DNA from: Acrocarpospora macrocephala
Lineage (GTDB): Bacteria; Actinomycetota; Actinomycetes; Streptosporangiales; Streptosporangiaceae
Length of the DNA stretch: 64,000 nucleotides
Direction of reading: 5' to 3'
Assembly (NCBI RefSeq): GCF_009687865.1
Contig: NZ_BLAE01000036.1
Span: 1 to 64,000, forward strand
The translations under genes and the position numbers were made by a program. A model generated the notes under the pieces. The model made no database searches, had not been told where the DNA came from, and saw only the letters and a program-made list of their open reading frames with translations. Within the stretch, counting starts at the first letter, position 1. Each line of letters begins with the position of its first letter. This document shows positions 54,385 to 62,260 of this stretch, piece by piece.

Positions 54385-55208
54385 AGGGTCAGGCCTTTCC
54401 GCAAACTTTGATAGAAGGGGTTGGCGTCTATTTCTGGGTTTAGCTGGACAATCCGGTCAAGCCCCTGGGATCGGACCTGCCTACCCTCATTGATCTTCAG
54501 GGAGTCGTGCCAAAGAAGATTGTAGTAATCCAGCATCGCCTTTCCCAGCACCGGATCCGATATCAGAATCGAGTCCATCGAGCCCGTCAAGTTGACCGGC
54601 GGGAAGATGAACACGTAGATATTTCCGTCCTTGTACGTGATGTGCAGGCTTAACGGGTGTAATAATGGGCGAATACGATCCTGGTCGAAGATCGCGAAGG
54701 ACACCCGTCCGGTTTGATGGAGTTCGCAGCTTCTCTCGACCAGCCAGGCGGATTTCTGGACCGTGTCAACACTGGCAATGCTACGAAAACTCCGGAGCTG
54801 GCTCTTCCGGTTCTTGATGCTACTGTGGACAACTTCGAAATACCGGTCCAGTTCTGGATGTTCTCCCTTTGCCGGAGACAGGTTCAAAGTGCTGACGGTG
54901 GCCGCGCCCACGGTTATCTCCACCAATTTCCGCAGAAACTCTTCACTGGTGGTGAACACCTGAACGCCCCGCGCCGGCTGATGCAACAGCCGGTCCTGGC
55001 GTTCCAGTATCAACTCTGATCGCCCGTAGACGTAGGCGATGAAGCTGGCAAGCGTACCCAGCAGATAACCTGCGACAAGATCAAGAGGCACTGGTACGGG
55101 TTCGTCCAGAAACAGGTTGATCAAACCCACAATCAAAGCAACGATGGCAAAGAGACTGGCCAGCCAGATTGACAGTTTTCCAGCAAGGCGTGTGCCGTCG
55201 TCACTCAA
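54381..55208 (-). CDS. two-helix membrane protein with PLD-like sensor domain
   Basis: 275 residues. Two transmembrane helices (about 14-32 and 42-62), then a cytoplasmic domain from 80 to 250. Its end, SLHITYKDGNIYVFIFPPV, DSILISDPVLGKAMLDYYNLLW, resembles catalytically inactive PLD-like (TrmB-type) ligand-sensor domains, with no HxK motifs. The TTG start at 55208 overlaps the end of a 51-residue frame by 8 bp. I do not recognise a characterised homologue. Probably a membrane-tethered sensor for the operon. Confidence 0.65.
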   Translation of the reverse strand: MSDDGTRLAGKLSIWLASLFAIVALIVGLINLFLDEPVPVPLDLVAGYLLGTLASFIAYVYGRSELILERQDRLLHQPARGVQVFTTSEEFLRKLVEITVGAATVSTLNLSPAKGEHPELDRYFEVVHSSIKNRKSQLRSFRSIASVDTVQKSAWLVERSCELHQTGRVSFAIFDQDRIRPLLHPLSLHITYKDGNIYVFIFPPVNLTGSMDSILISDPVLGKAMLDYYNLLWHDSLKINEGRQVRSQGLDRIVQLNPEIDANPFYQSLRKGLTL

Positions 55209-55356
55209 TGTCCCGGATCGCCTGTCTGTACTCGGCAGAGATCAGATGCCCGAACAGTACGATGACCACAGTGTCGCCTTCAGGGTAGATGAAAGCTCTT
55301 GCGTCAGCAATAGAAATACCATGGAACCCATGCCACGTTGAGCAGGCTCGTGACAT
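55201..55356 (-). CDS. small ORF, possibly the end of a frameshifted gene
   Basis: 51 residues, ATG at 55356. The last 30 (YPEGDTVVIVLFGHLIS, AEYRQAIRDIE) look protein-like and their stop overlaps the start of the next gene. The frame has no good ribosome binding site. A 28-codon frame just upstream (55304-55390, GTG behind GGGAGG) reads VTGRILNLDNCDVTSLLNVA and stops where the second frame becomes convincing, so a single shifted gene is possible. Confidence 0.35.
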   Translation of the reverse strand: MSRACSTWHGFHGISIADARAFIYPEGDTVVIVLFGHLISAEYRQAIRDIE

Positions 55357-55390
55357 CACAATTATCCAGATTGAGGATTCGGCCCGTCAC

Positions 55391-55609
55391 CCACCTCCCT
55401 TGCGATATGCCAATACCGCACTGCCCCTTTTTGCTGCGCCGGCGATCATTCGGATTGGATCACTTGCACTCCTGTGCCGAGCGCCACGTGAAAGATTCGT
55501 CCTCGGAGAGCGTGCCGTGCACGATGACCGGACGACACCTTGGCGATCCGCGTGAAATGTTCAGGCCGGGGCGATGGATTAATCTGTGGATCGGCTGGAG
55601 GGAGCTGAG
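55391..55609. other. intergenic region upstream of the 52-55 kb operon
   Basis: No convincing gene on either strand. Minus-strand fragments such as PVIVHGTLSEDESFTWRSA near 55455-55530 look protein-like but have stops at both ends, so a decayed gene is possible. The promoter of the operon reading left should be here. Confidence 0.4.
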
Positions 55610-56404
55610 TTAGGGTGCCCTTCGGTGATTCCGTACCCCGGCCACCAGGAGGTCCACGTCGTCGCCCATGATGGCGTCGACGCCGAGCGCCAGCGAGATC
55701 CGTACCGCGTCCTCGTCGTTGGTGCTCCAGGCCCAGATCGCGATGCCCGCGTCGTGCAGGGTGTCGACGAGGTGGGGGCTGATGAGCTCCCAGCGGTGCT
55801 GGATGACCGGGGCGCCCAGGGCGAGCGCCTGCCGTACGGTCTCGGCGGGGGTTTGCGTGCCGTGTTCGGGCAGGCGTTCGGGGGCGAGCAGGAGCGCGGG
55901 GACGGCGGCTTTGGCCGCGGCGAGCGCGCAGTGGTCGAAGGAGGAGACGAACGCCCAGCCGAGGGCGTCGTTGTCGGCGACCAGCCGGGCCAGCCGTTCG
56001 GCCACCCGGGTGGCGTCCTCGGTGGTGTCGCCCTTGGCCTCCAGGCAGAGCGCGATGCCCTCCGCGCGGGCCAGGTCGAGCAGATCCTGGGCGCGCAGCA
56101 GCCGCAGGCCCGCGAAGGCGGGACCGAACCAGCTGCCGGCGTCCAGTTCGGAGAGTTCCGCCCAGGTCAGGTCGGCGAGTGGGCCGGTTCCGTCGGTGGT
56201 CCTGTCGATCGTGGTGTCGTGCATCAGGACGAGTTCGCCGTCGCGGCTCAGCAGCGCGTCGGCCTCGATCATCTCGGCGCCCTTGGCGATGGCGGCGCGC
56301 AGGGACGGCATCGTGTGCTCGGGGATGTGGGCGCGCTGGCCCCGATGCCCGACAACAAGCGGGCGATCCGCGCGCAGCCAGGGGCCGCTCACAGAGTTGA
56401 CCAT
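55610..56404 (-). CDS. glycerophosphodiester phosphodiesterase
   Basis: 264 residues. Catalytic and metal residues His20 (VVGHRGQR), Glu29 (IPEHT), Glu47/Asp49 (MIEADALLS) and His62 (LMHDTTIDRTTDG) are in place. TIM-barrel GDPD that hydrolyses glycerophosphodiesters to glycerol-3-phosphate and alcohol. No signal peptide, so probably cytoplasmic. ATG with GGGAG 7 nt upstream. Confidence 0.92.
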   Translation of the reverse strand: MVNSVSGPWLRADRPLVVGHRGQRAHIPEHTMPSLRAAIAKGAEMIEADALLSRDGELVLMHDTTIDRTTDGTGPLADLTWAELSELDAGSWFGPAFAGLRLLRAQDLLDLARAEGIALCLEAKGDTTEDATRVAERLARLVADNDALGWAFVSSFDHCALAAAKAAVPALLLAPERLPEHGTQTPAETVRQALALGAPVIQHRWELISPHLVDTLHDAGIAIWAWSTNDEDAVRISLALGVDAIMGDDVDLLVAGVRNHRRAP

Positions 56405-56705
56405 CCAGGTACTCCCGCTTCTCGGCGTATTGACAGGTCAGCTACCGGGCGATGGGTGTGAGCCGTACGTCACTGAGGGAGGCGGTCCAGCAGCCCGAGC
56501 TGGACGGCCTGCTGATCCGGCGGCATGGCTACTCCCCTGCTTCAGAGCGGCCTGAACGTCAACCAGAGCGCCAGCACGCTGATCCGCGCGCACGGCTTCG
56601 TCTGCGGCCCCGAGAATGCGTGATGACCTGATGACCGGCGCCCTCATCCTGATCGTCATCGGCTTAACGTCACCTGGCTTCAGGGCTTCCGGAGGTCCCG
56701 GAGGT
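56405..56705. other. intergenic region with no clear gene
   Basis: About 300 bp between two genes transcribed leftwards. It holds only short open frames, for example a 32-codon frame from 56525 ending in RAHGFVCGPENA. A TTGACA lies near 56428 on the plus strand but no gene follows it. I see nothing certain here. Confidence 0.4.
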
Positions 56706-57635
56706 TCAGGGGCTTGCGGCGAACGCTTCCTTGAGCCGGGCGGCCACGTAGTCGCGCGCCTCTCCCGCCTGGTCGAAGAAGCCTGGCAGCCCGAAGAAGC
56801 CGTGCAGGCTGCCCGGATAGCACCGGTATTCGACCGGGATACCCGAGCCGCGCAACGCGTCAGCGTAGGCGGCCCCCTCGTCACACAGCGGATCACATTC
56901 AGCGGTCACGACGGTCGCTGCCGCCAGACCTGACATATCCGACAACTTCAAGGGAGCCAGCCTCGGGTCGGATGGATCCACCCCATCGGCATATTTCCGG
57001 ATAAACCACGCCATCTCGGCGGCACCTAGTCCGAAGCCAGAGGCGTACGCGCCATAACTCGGCGTGTCCATGGCGACATCGACGACCGGATAGACCAGCA
57101 CCTGATGGGCAAGCGCGAACCCCGCGTCCCTGGCTTGCCAGGCCACCACCGCCGCCAGATTCCCACCCGCACTGTCCCCGATCACAGCAACCTTCGACGC
57201 GTCCGCCCCGTAATGCTCCGGCCGCTTGAAGACATCCGCCAGCACTCCCCAGGAATCCTCGACCGCCGCCGGAAACACATGCTCAGGAGCCAGCCGATAG
57301 TCCACGGAAACAACCACAGCCCCAGTACGAACGGCCAGGTCCCGCGCCAGCGAATCATTACGCTGCACACTCCCGTAGACCCACCCACCCCCATGAAAAT
57401 AAACAACCACCGGCAACGCCTCGCCCCCACCCAGATACCGATATACCCGAACAGGAACCCCCGCCACCAACTCATCCCGCACGACCGCCAACTCCGCGGG
57501 CGCCCCCCGCTGCTCAGCCATCACGTCCATCGCCCGCAACTGCCTGATCTCAGCGTCAGTGATCGTCTCCAGATCGACGCTCATGTCATTGGGAAACAAC
57601 TTCAGATAGGCGACAGCCTGGGGATGCAAAGCCAT
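56706..57635 (-). CDS. alpha/beta hydrolase (HSL-family esterase)
   Basis: 309 residues. Hormone-sensitive-lipase motif YFHGGGWVYGS, nucleophile GDSAGGNLAA, Asp in DPLCDEGAAYADAL and His in PGSLHGFFG. Cytoplasmic esterase acting on short acyl esters. No ribosome binding site is visible before the ATG. Family and length are standard. Confidence 0.93.
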   Translation of the reverse strand: MALHPQAVAYLKLFPNDMSVDLETITDAEIRQLRAMDVMAEQRGAPAELAVVRDELVAGVPVRVYRYLGGGEALPVVVYFHGGGWVYGSVQRNDSLARDLAVRTGAVVVSVDYRLAPEHVFPAAVEDSWGVLADVFKRPEHYGADASKVAVIGDSAGGNLAAVVAWQARDAGFALAHQVLVYPVVDVAMDTPSYGAYASGFGLGAAEMAWFIRKYADGVDPSDPRLAPLKLSDMSGLAAATVVTAECDPLCDEGAAYADALRGSGIPVEYRCYPGSLHGFFGLPGFFDQAGEARDYVAARLKEAFAASP

Positions 57636-57697
57636 AGCGGCACACTAACCCAACCCCAACCGATCTTGAATCCATCCCCCACGCCCACGCTGGGTCA

Positions 57698-57889
57698 TCA
57701 CCGCGCCCCAAGACTTGCCATCGGCCAGGGGCCCGTTCCCGGCAGGATGGCCGGGTGCAGGCGGCGGGGCAGGGATCGGGCCACGTCACGAGCGGAACGC
57801 AACAGGGCGGAGACCTGGTCGTAGTCATCGGGCCGCGACCGCAGACGACGCTCGCTCACCTGCTTTTCACTTCCGGGTGCTCCTGACAT
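57698..57889 (-). CDS. possible small protein
   Basis: 63 codons, ATG at 57889, in the 345-bp spacer between the esterase and the split XRE gene. Its first 40 residues are Arg/Asp-rich (SERRLRSRPDDYDQVSALLR) and look more protein-like than the rest. No ribosome binding site and no family recognised; it could be a chance frame. Confidence 0.25.
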   Translation of the reverse strand: MSGAPGSEKQVSERRLRSRPDDYDQVSALLRSARDVARSLPRRLHPAILPGTGPWPMASLGAR

Positions 57890-57980
57890 TGGCAGAGCGA
57901 CATGATGGAATGGAATCGAGTCATGTCCACACAGGGTTTACATCCCTCACGATCCGAGGTGTAACGAGAGGTAACGAGCT

Positions 57981-58476
57981 ATGGCCGGCAGCGGCGGCAA
58001 CGCCCGTATGTTCTTGACGCGAGAATTGCGGAGTGCCCGGGAGGCGAAGGGAATATCTCGTGCGGCACTGGCTGGCAGGCTTTATGTGAGTGAGAGCCTG
58101 ATCAAACTGTGGGAATCCGGACGCCGTGTTCCCACGACGGATGACATGGAGAAGCTGGACGACCTATTCGGCAAGAATGGCACGCTAGTCAGGTTCCGCG
58201 AGGATTTCGTCAAGGCAGCGGTCCCCCTGGAATGGTTTGGCCGCTGGTTGGAGATCGAGAGCCGCGCTACGTCTCTGTGGACGTTTCAGCCCATCGTTCT
58301 CCCAGGTCTGCTCCAAACGGAGAACTATGCGCGAGCAATTCTGCGCGGGGCCGAGCACGACGCCGACCTGGAGGAGATGGTGGCCGCGCGAATAGATCGG
58401 CAACGCATCCTGACCAAGGAGGTCGGATCACCGACGTTCGTAGCGCTCATAGCGGAAAGCGCGCTCCGGAACAACG
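57981..58476 (+). pseudogene. XRE/DUF5753 regulator, 5' part (split by IS)
   Basis: Encodes the HTH_31-type XRE domain (RELRSAREAKGISRAALAGRL, SESLIKLWESGRRVP) and the first half of the DUF5753 domain (VPLEWFGRWLEIESRATSLW, LPGLLQTENYARAIL). The reading is cut at SALRNN by an insertion element; the frame then runs into the element and stops at 58517. The remainder continues at 59852. Without the element and one target copy the two parts join in frame (ALRNN-VGGPKVM). Probably inactive as a regulator in this strain. Confidence 0.92.
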
Positions 58477-59851
58477 AAGGGCCTAAGCGTTCTCAGCTGA
58501 TGAGAAGGAGCAGGTGAGGACGGGCGGCGGACGGCCGGGTTGTGAACAGCGAACGCGACCCTCAATGATCTTGGGTGTCTAGTCCAGATCGATCATGAAG
58601 GTCGCGTCCGCGTGCCATCCAACACCATCGCCACGCTCACCCGCCACTGCCGGGCCACCCAGTCCTCCGGCTCCCCTGAAAACCTCTCCCGCCTGCCGGA
58701 ACTGCCCGGCCTCGCCGACCTGCTCGACGCCGTCCCCGACCCTCGCAGCAGGCGCGGACGCCGCCACCGCATCGGCTCCCTGCTCGCGTTATGCCTGATC
58801 GCGGTTCTGTCCGGAGCCCGATCCCTGGCCGCGATCGGCCGGTACGCCCGCGACACCGACCCCGCCGTCCTGGCCGCGCTCGGCCTGACCCGCACGCACG
58901 GCCGCCTGGCCGCAAGCACCGTCGGCCGCCTCCTGGCCCGAATCGACGGCGACGCCCTTGACGCGGCCGTGGGCCGTTTCCTGGCGAGCTTTGCCGCCCC
59001 CGCCCTGACCGACAATCCAGGTCAAGCCCCCGCCAATGACCGTGACCTGCATGGACTCGCGATCGATGGCAAGGCCCTGCGCGGCAGCCGCACCACAGAC
59101 GGCGCCATGGTGCACCTGCTGTCGGCGACCCTGCACGAGGGCAGGCTCGTCATCGCCCAGCGCCAGATCCGGGCCAAGAGCAACGAGATCCCCGCCTTCG
59201 CCCCGCTCCTGGCCGGCCTCGACCTGACCGGCACGGTCGTGACGGCGGATGCGCTGCACACGCAAAACGCCCACGCCGAGCAGATCCTGGCCCAGGGCGG
59301 CGACTACATCTTTATCGTCAAGGCCAACCGTCCCGCCCTGTTGCGGCAGCTCAAAGACCTGCCCTGGAGCCACATCCCGCTCGGGGACCGCACCACCGGG
59401 ACCGGGCACGGCCGCGGCGAGATCCGCCGGATCAAGATGTGCGGCGTGCTGCCCGGCCTGCCCTTCCCCGGGGCCGTCCAGGCGATCCAGGCCAAACGCC
59501 GCCGCGTCCGCCGCACACCCGCAAGGACGAAGATCACCATCACGACCGTCTACGCCGTCACCAGCCTCAAACCCGGTCGTGCCACCCCCGCCCGCACCGG
59601 CGGACTTATGCGCGGTCACTGGCAGGTGGAAGCCCTGCACCACGTCAGAGACGTGACATTCGGCGAGGACGCCTCACGCGTGCGCACCGCAAGCGCGCCA
59701 CGTGCCATGGCAGCCTTCCGTAACCTGGCGATCGGCTTCGCCGGCGCGCTCGGCTGGACGAACATGGCCGAAGCGGTGGAGCACTACCACGCCAACCCCG
59801 CTCACGCTCTCCAGTGGTTCGGGCTCACGATGTGAGAACGCTTCGGCCCTG
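58477..59851 (+). mobile_element. ISAs1-family insertion sequence
   Basis: 1375 bp. Ends are 19-bp imperfect inverted repeats: AAGGGCCTAAGCGTTCTCA at the left (58477) and CAGGGCCGAAGCGTTCTCA as the complement of the right end (to 59851), with two mismatches. CCGGAACAACG is repeated directly at 58466-58476 and 59852-59862 (11 bp, within one base of the 8-10 bp usual for the family). One transposase gene fills it. The intact frame and exact target duplication point to a recent insertion. Confidence 0.92.
58612..59835 (+). CDS. ISAs1 family transposase
   Basis: 407 residues. N-terminal DDE_Tnp_1-associated part ([35 protein letters not shown]), then the DDE domain: first Asp in [12 protein letters not shown], second in [10 protein letters not shown], and Glu in [15 protein letters not shown], which matches the ISAs1/H-repeat family. 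GTG start. The gene appears intact, so the element could still move. Confidence 0.93.
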   Translation: MPSNTIATLTRHCRATQSSGSPENLSRLPELPGLADLLDAVPDPRSRRGRRHRIGSLLALCLIAVLSGARSLAAIGRYARDTDPAVLAALGLTRTHGRLAASTVGRLLARIDGDALDAAVGRFLASFAAPALTDNPGQAPANDRDLHGLAIDGKALRGSRTTDGAMVHLLSATLHEGRLVIAQRQIRAKSNEIPAFAPLLAGLDLTGTVVTADALHTQNAHAEQILAQGGDYIFIVKANRPALLRQLKDLPWSHIPLGDRTTGTGHGRGEIRRIKMCGVLPGLPFPGAVQAIQAKRRRVRRTPARTKITITTVYAVTSLKPGRATPARTGGLMRGHWQVEALHHVRDVTFGEDASRVRTASAPRAMAAFRNLAIGFAGALGWTNMAEAVEHYHANPAHALQWFGLTM

Positions 59852-60185
59852 CCGGAACAACGTCGGCGGCCCGAAGGTCATGATCGATCAGCTACAGCAT
59901 TTCATCGAGGTGGCGGAAGAAGAAAACAACAAGATCATCATCCAGGTCATTCTCGCTTCTGCTCGGGTATGTGCCCGGTTCAACGCCCCATTTGTTCTTG
60001 CTGCATTCGATGGTGGCGAAGTCGCGTATCTGGGCAACGCCCTAAGAAGCGATGTGGTCGAAGACGCTGAGGACCTGGTCCGGCTACGTCGCTTGTTCGA
60101 TGTCTACCGGGCGGAAGCGCTGCGTCAAGACGAGTCCATAACATTTATTGCAAGGGTGGTAGAAGAATGGAAGAACCAACTCTGA
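59852..60185 (+). pseudogene. XRE/DUF5753 regulator, 3' part (split by IS)
   Basis: Begins with the second target copy and encodes the rest of the DUF5753 domain: VGGPKVMIDQLQHFIEVAEE, VCARFNAPFVLAAFDGGEVAYLGNALRSDVVEDAEDLVRL in two parts, and ARVVEEWKNQL at the end. These residues follow directly on the 5' part. The frame could be read from a codon inside the element, but there is no DNA-binding domain. Its end overlaps the DUF397 start. Confidence 0.9.
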
Positions 60186-60373
60186 CGGCATGGCGGAAGT
60201 CGTCATACAGCGATTCGACCGGTGGGGACTGTGTTGAGGTTGCGCGCTATGCTCACGGGTTCGCTGTTCGAGACAGCAAGAATCCGCAGGGCGAGCGCCT
60301 CTACTTCACTCCGGCCGAATGGATTGCCTTCCTCAAGGGGGTCAAGTCTGGAGAGTTCGACGACATGCCTTGA
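60167..60373 (+). CDS. DUF397 family protein
   Basis: 68 residues. TAWRKSSYSDSTGGDCVEVA, AVRDSKN and FTPAEWIAFLKGVKSGEFD are the DUF397 motifs. These small proteins are always found beside XRE/DUF5753 regulators (WhiJ-like systems of Streptomyces), and are thought to oppose or modulate them. Start overlaps the regulator's stop region. With the regulator split, this gene may be an orphan. Confidence 0.92.
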   Translation: MEEPTLTAWRKSSYSDSTGGDCVEVARYAHGFAVRDSKNPQGERLYFTPAEWIAFLKGVKSGEFDDMP

Positions 60374-60384
60374 CGTCCAAAGTC

Positions 60385-60774
60385 CTATACCGCTTCCGCC
60401 CCGTCGCCTTCCACCTCGATACGTTCGAAGATGTCGGCGTCAGTCTCTTTCTGCCATTCGGGCAGATCGTCCCAGTCAGCCACATATGAGGGCTTCGGGT
60501 CGTCAATGTGCTTGTAGATCTGGGCGATCCAGCAGAGCGCGACAAAACGGCCTTTCTGAGCGCGGGTGAGTTTAGTAGTGGTTCCACCGCTGACCGTAAT
60601 GAAATCACGCACTTGCCCGTACACAGCCGCAGCTGCTTGACGCTCCCAGCCCGAAGTGTCCTGCCAGGGAGTGACGTATCCCGGTTTGGGCTCCCCAGGA
60701 AAGTGCTTACGCACTCCAGCGATCCACGCCTCCCGGAAGATCCGGCCCTGCTCGTCGGTCACAGTCTGCACCAT
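60385..60774 (-). CDS. hypothetical protein with internal duplication
   Basis: About 129 residues. Two related halves: GRIFREAWIAGVRKHFPGEP, KPGYVTPWQDTSGWERQ and GRFVALCWIAQIYKHIDDP, KPSYVADWDDLPEWQK. Each has W-I-A...KH...PKP-Y-V...W-D...W, so this is a duplicated domain of about 50 residues. No known family recognised. ATG at 60774 is only 2 nt from GGAG; the next codon GTG at 60771 fits better. Same direction as the XRE-TPR gene upstream, 13 bp apart. Confidence 0.7.
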   Translation of the reverse strand: MVQTVTDEQGRIFREAWIAGVRKHFPGEPKPGYVTPWQDTSGWERQAAAAVYGQVRDFITVSGGTTTKLTRAQKGRFVALCWIAQIYKHIDDPKPSYVADWDDLPEWQKETDADIFERIEVEGDGAEAV

Positions 60775-60787
60775 TACTCCTTCACAC

Positions 60788-62092
60788 TTAGGCATCAAGC
60801 ACGACTACGTCGATGCGGTCGATGAATTCTCTGACGCGTTTGTCGGTGGCGAACGGGGTAATCCGATCCCGCAGCGACAGGAGTTTACGGCCGACATATC
60901 CTGCGGACTTGGTGTGCTCGGCGACTTGGGCTGCGGCGTAACCGTGTCGCAGGGCATGGTCCAGGTCGCCTTGCCGTAGACCGACCATGGCCAGGTCGGT
61001 CAGGACTGCGCTGCGGCGGCGCGGGGAGTTGGCCTGGTCCAAGGCCTGGTACAACGCGTTCTCAGCGGGGCCAGTCCGGCCGAGTTGCAGGTAGCAGGCA
61101 CCGCGTTCCTCGGCGAGGCGTGAGCCGTCGAAACGGAGCCAGCCGCTGCGGGTGACCGGTCCGTTCAGCCCGAGGACGTGCTCGGCATTGTCCAATTGGC
61201 GGGCGCAGGCGTCCAACTCGCCGAGCCCGGCGAAAGCGTTGGCGCGTACTGCGGCCACCCAGTGCCGGGTCGACAGCTGGGGATCTCCGCGATCGGCTGC
61301 TCGGGCGGCTACCGTCAGCAGGGTTTCGGCTTCGTGGTGCCTGTGCTCGTACAAGCAGATGAAGGCGTGCCGGGTGAGCGCGCTGGCCAGGAGGTCGTAG
61401 GCGCCGACTTCGCGGGCGGCGCTGACGGCCAGGCTGTAGCAGGAGGCCGCGTCGGCGTATCGGTTGGCGTCGAAGAAGATCTCCCCCGCCAGCTGGAAGA
61501 GATCGGCGGTCGCCATGCACACTCCCCGATGACCTGCCATCGTTCGCGCTTGCTCCAGATCGCCGGTCAGGACGCCGAGCTGCCGACGAACCATCGGGTA
61601 CACCAGCTGCTTGGACGACGACAGCGCGAAGAGCTGCCACAGGTGGTCATTGAGCTGCTCGTACTGGGCTGGGTCGGGTTCGGTCGTCATGGCCGAGTCT
61701 GGAGGTTGGCCCTGAGCGGGCTCGGCGTACGGCAAGGCGACAAGGGCGCCGGTGATGCTCAGCAGGCGGAGAAGATCACGGCGGTTCATATCGTCATCCT
61801 CGTCCGATTCGCTGCCCGGCACGACATGTCCGGCGATCGGATTGGCGTGTCCCGAGCCGGAGCGGGAGCTGACGTGGTGCTCGTTTTCGGCGGGCGAGAC
61901 GAGGTTGTCCAGATCGGCCAGGCTCACTTGCAGGAGCCGGGCGAGCTTGGGGCGGATGTAGGGCTGCGGTTCGCATTGCCCGCGTTCCCATCGGGCGACG
62001 GTGGACCGGTCGGTTCCCAGCGCATCGGCTAAAGACTCTTGGCTGTAACCGAGCGTCCGCCGACGCTGGGCAAGGTCTTGCCGTCTGGTCAT
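60788..62092 (-). CDS. XRE-TPR regulator-like protein
   Basis: 434 residues. XRE HTH at 2-55 (RRRTLGYSQESLADALGTDRS, VARWERGQCEP), an acidic linker, then at 102-121 MNRRDLLRLLSITGALVALP, a twin-arginine-like hydrophobic segment, and finally about six TPR-like helices from 150 to 400. This layout is common in actinomycetes and its role is poorly known. ATG at 62092; an internal ATG at 61789 has its own GAGGA at good spacing and would start a form beginning MNRRDLL. Divergent from the SAHH-like gene. Confidence 0.85.
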   Translation of the reverse strand: MTRRQDLAQRRRTLGYSQESLADALGTDRSTVARWERGQCEPQPYIRPKLARLLQVSLADLDNLVSPAENEHHVSSRSGSGHANPIAGHVVPGSESDEDDDMNRRDLLRLLSITGALVALPYAEPAQGQPPDSAMTTEPDPAQYEQLNDHLWQLFALSSSKQLVYPMVRRQLGVLTGDLEQARTMAGHRGVCMATADLFQLAGEIFFDANRYADAASCYSLAVSAAREVGAYDLLASALTRHAFICLYEHRHHEAETLLTVAARAADRGDPQLSTRHWVAAVRANAFAGLGELDACARQLDNAEHVLGLNGPVTRSGWLRFDGSRLAEERGACYLQLGRTGPAENALYQALDQANSPRRRSAVLTDLAMVGLRQGDLDHALRHGYAAAQVAEHTKSAGYVGRKLLSLRDRITPFATDKRVREFIDRIDVVVLDA

Positions 62093-62260
62093 CAGATCTC
62101 CTGGGCACTGTCGGCCAAGGTCAGCGTAAGCGATGCGCCAGCGATGACCACTGGATGCGAGGCAAATGCCACAGAGATGCCCCATCCGCGCCCTGGCTCG
62201 GCCGTGCCGATCGGGAGTTGGCTGGAGCGCGGCACACCTGACAACGACAGGAGCTGGTCG

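Noticed and set aside
55289-55613. Plus-strand frames of 88-91 codons in the spacer near 55.4 kb
   Set aside because: No ribosome binding site, Cys/His/Arg-rich random composition, and they overlap the better minus-strand frames.
57698-57889. A DUF397 or anti-sigma partner upstream of the split XRE gene
   Set aside because: The 63-codon frame shows no DUF397 or HATPase motif; kept only as a low-confidence small protein.
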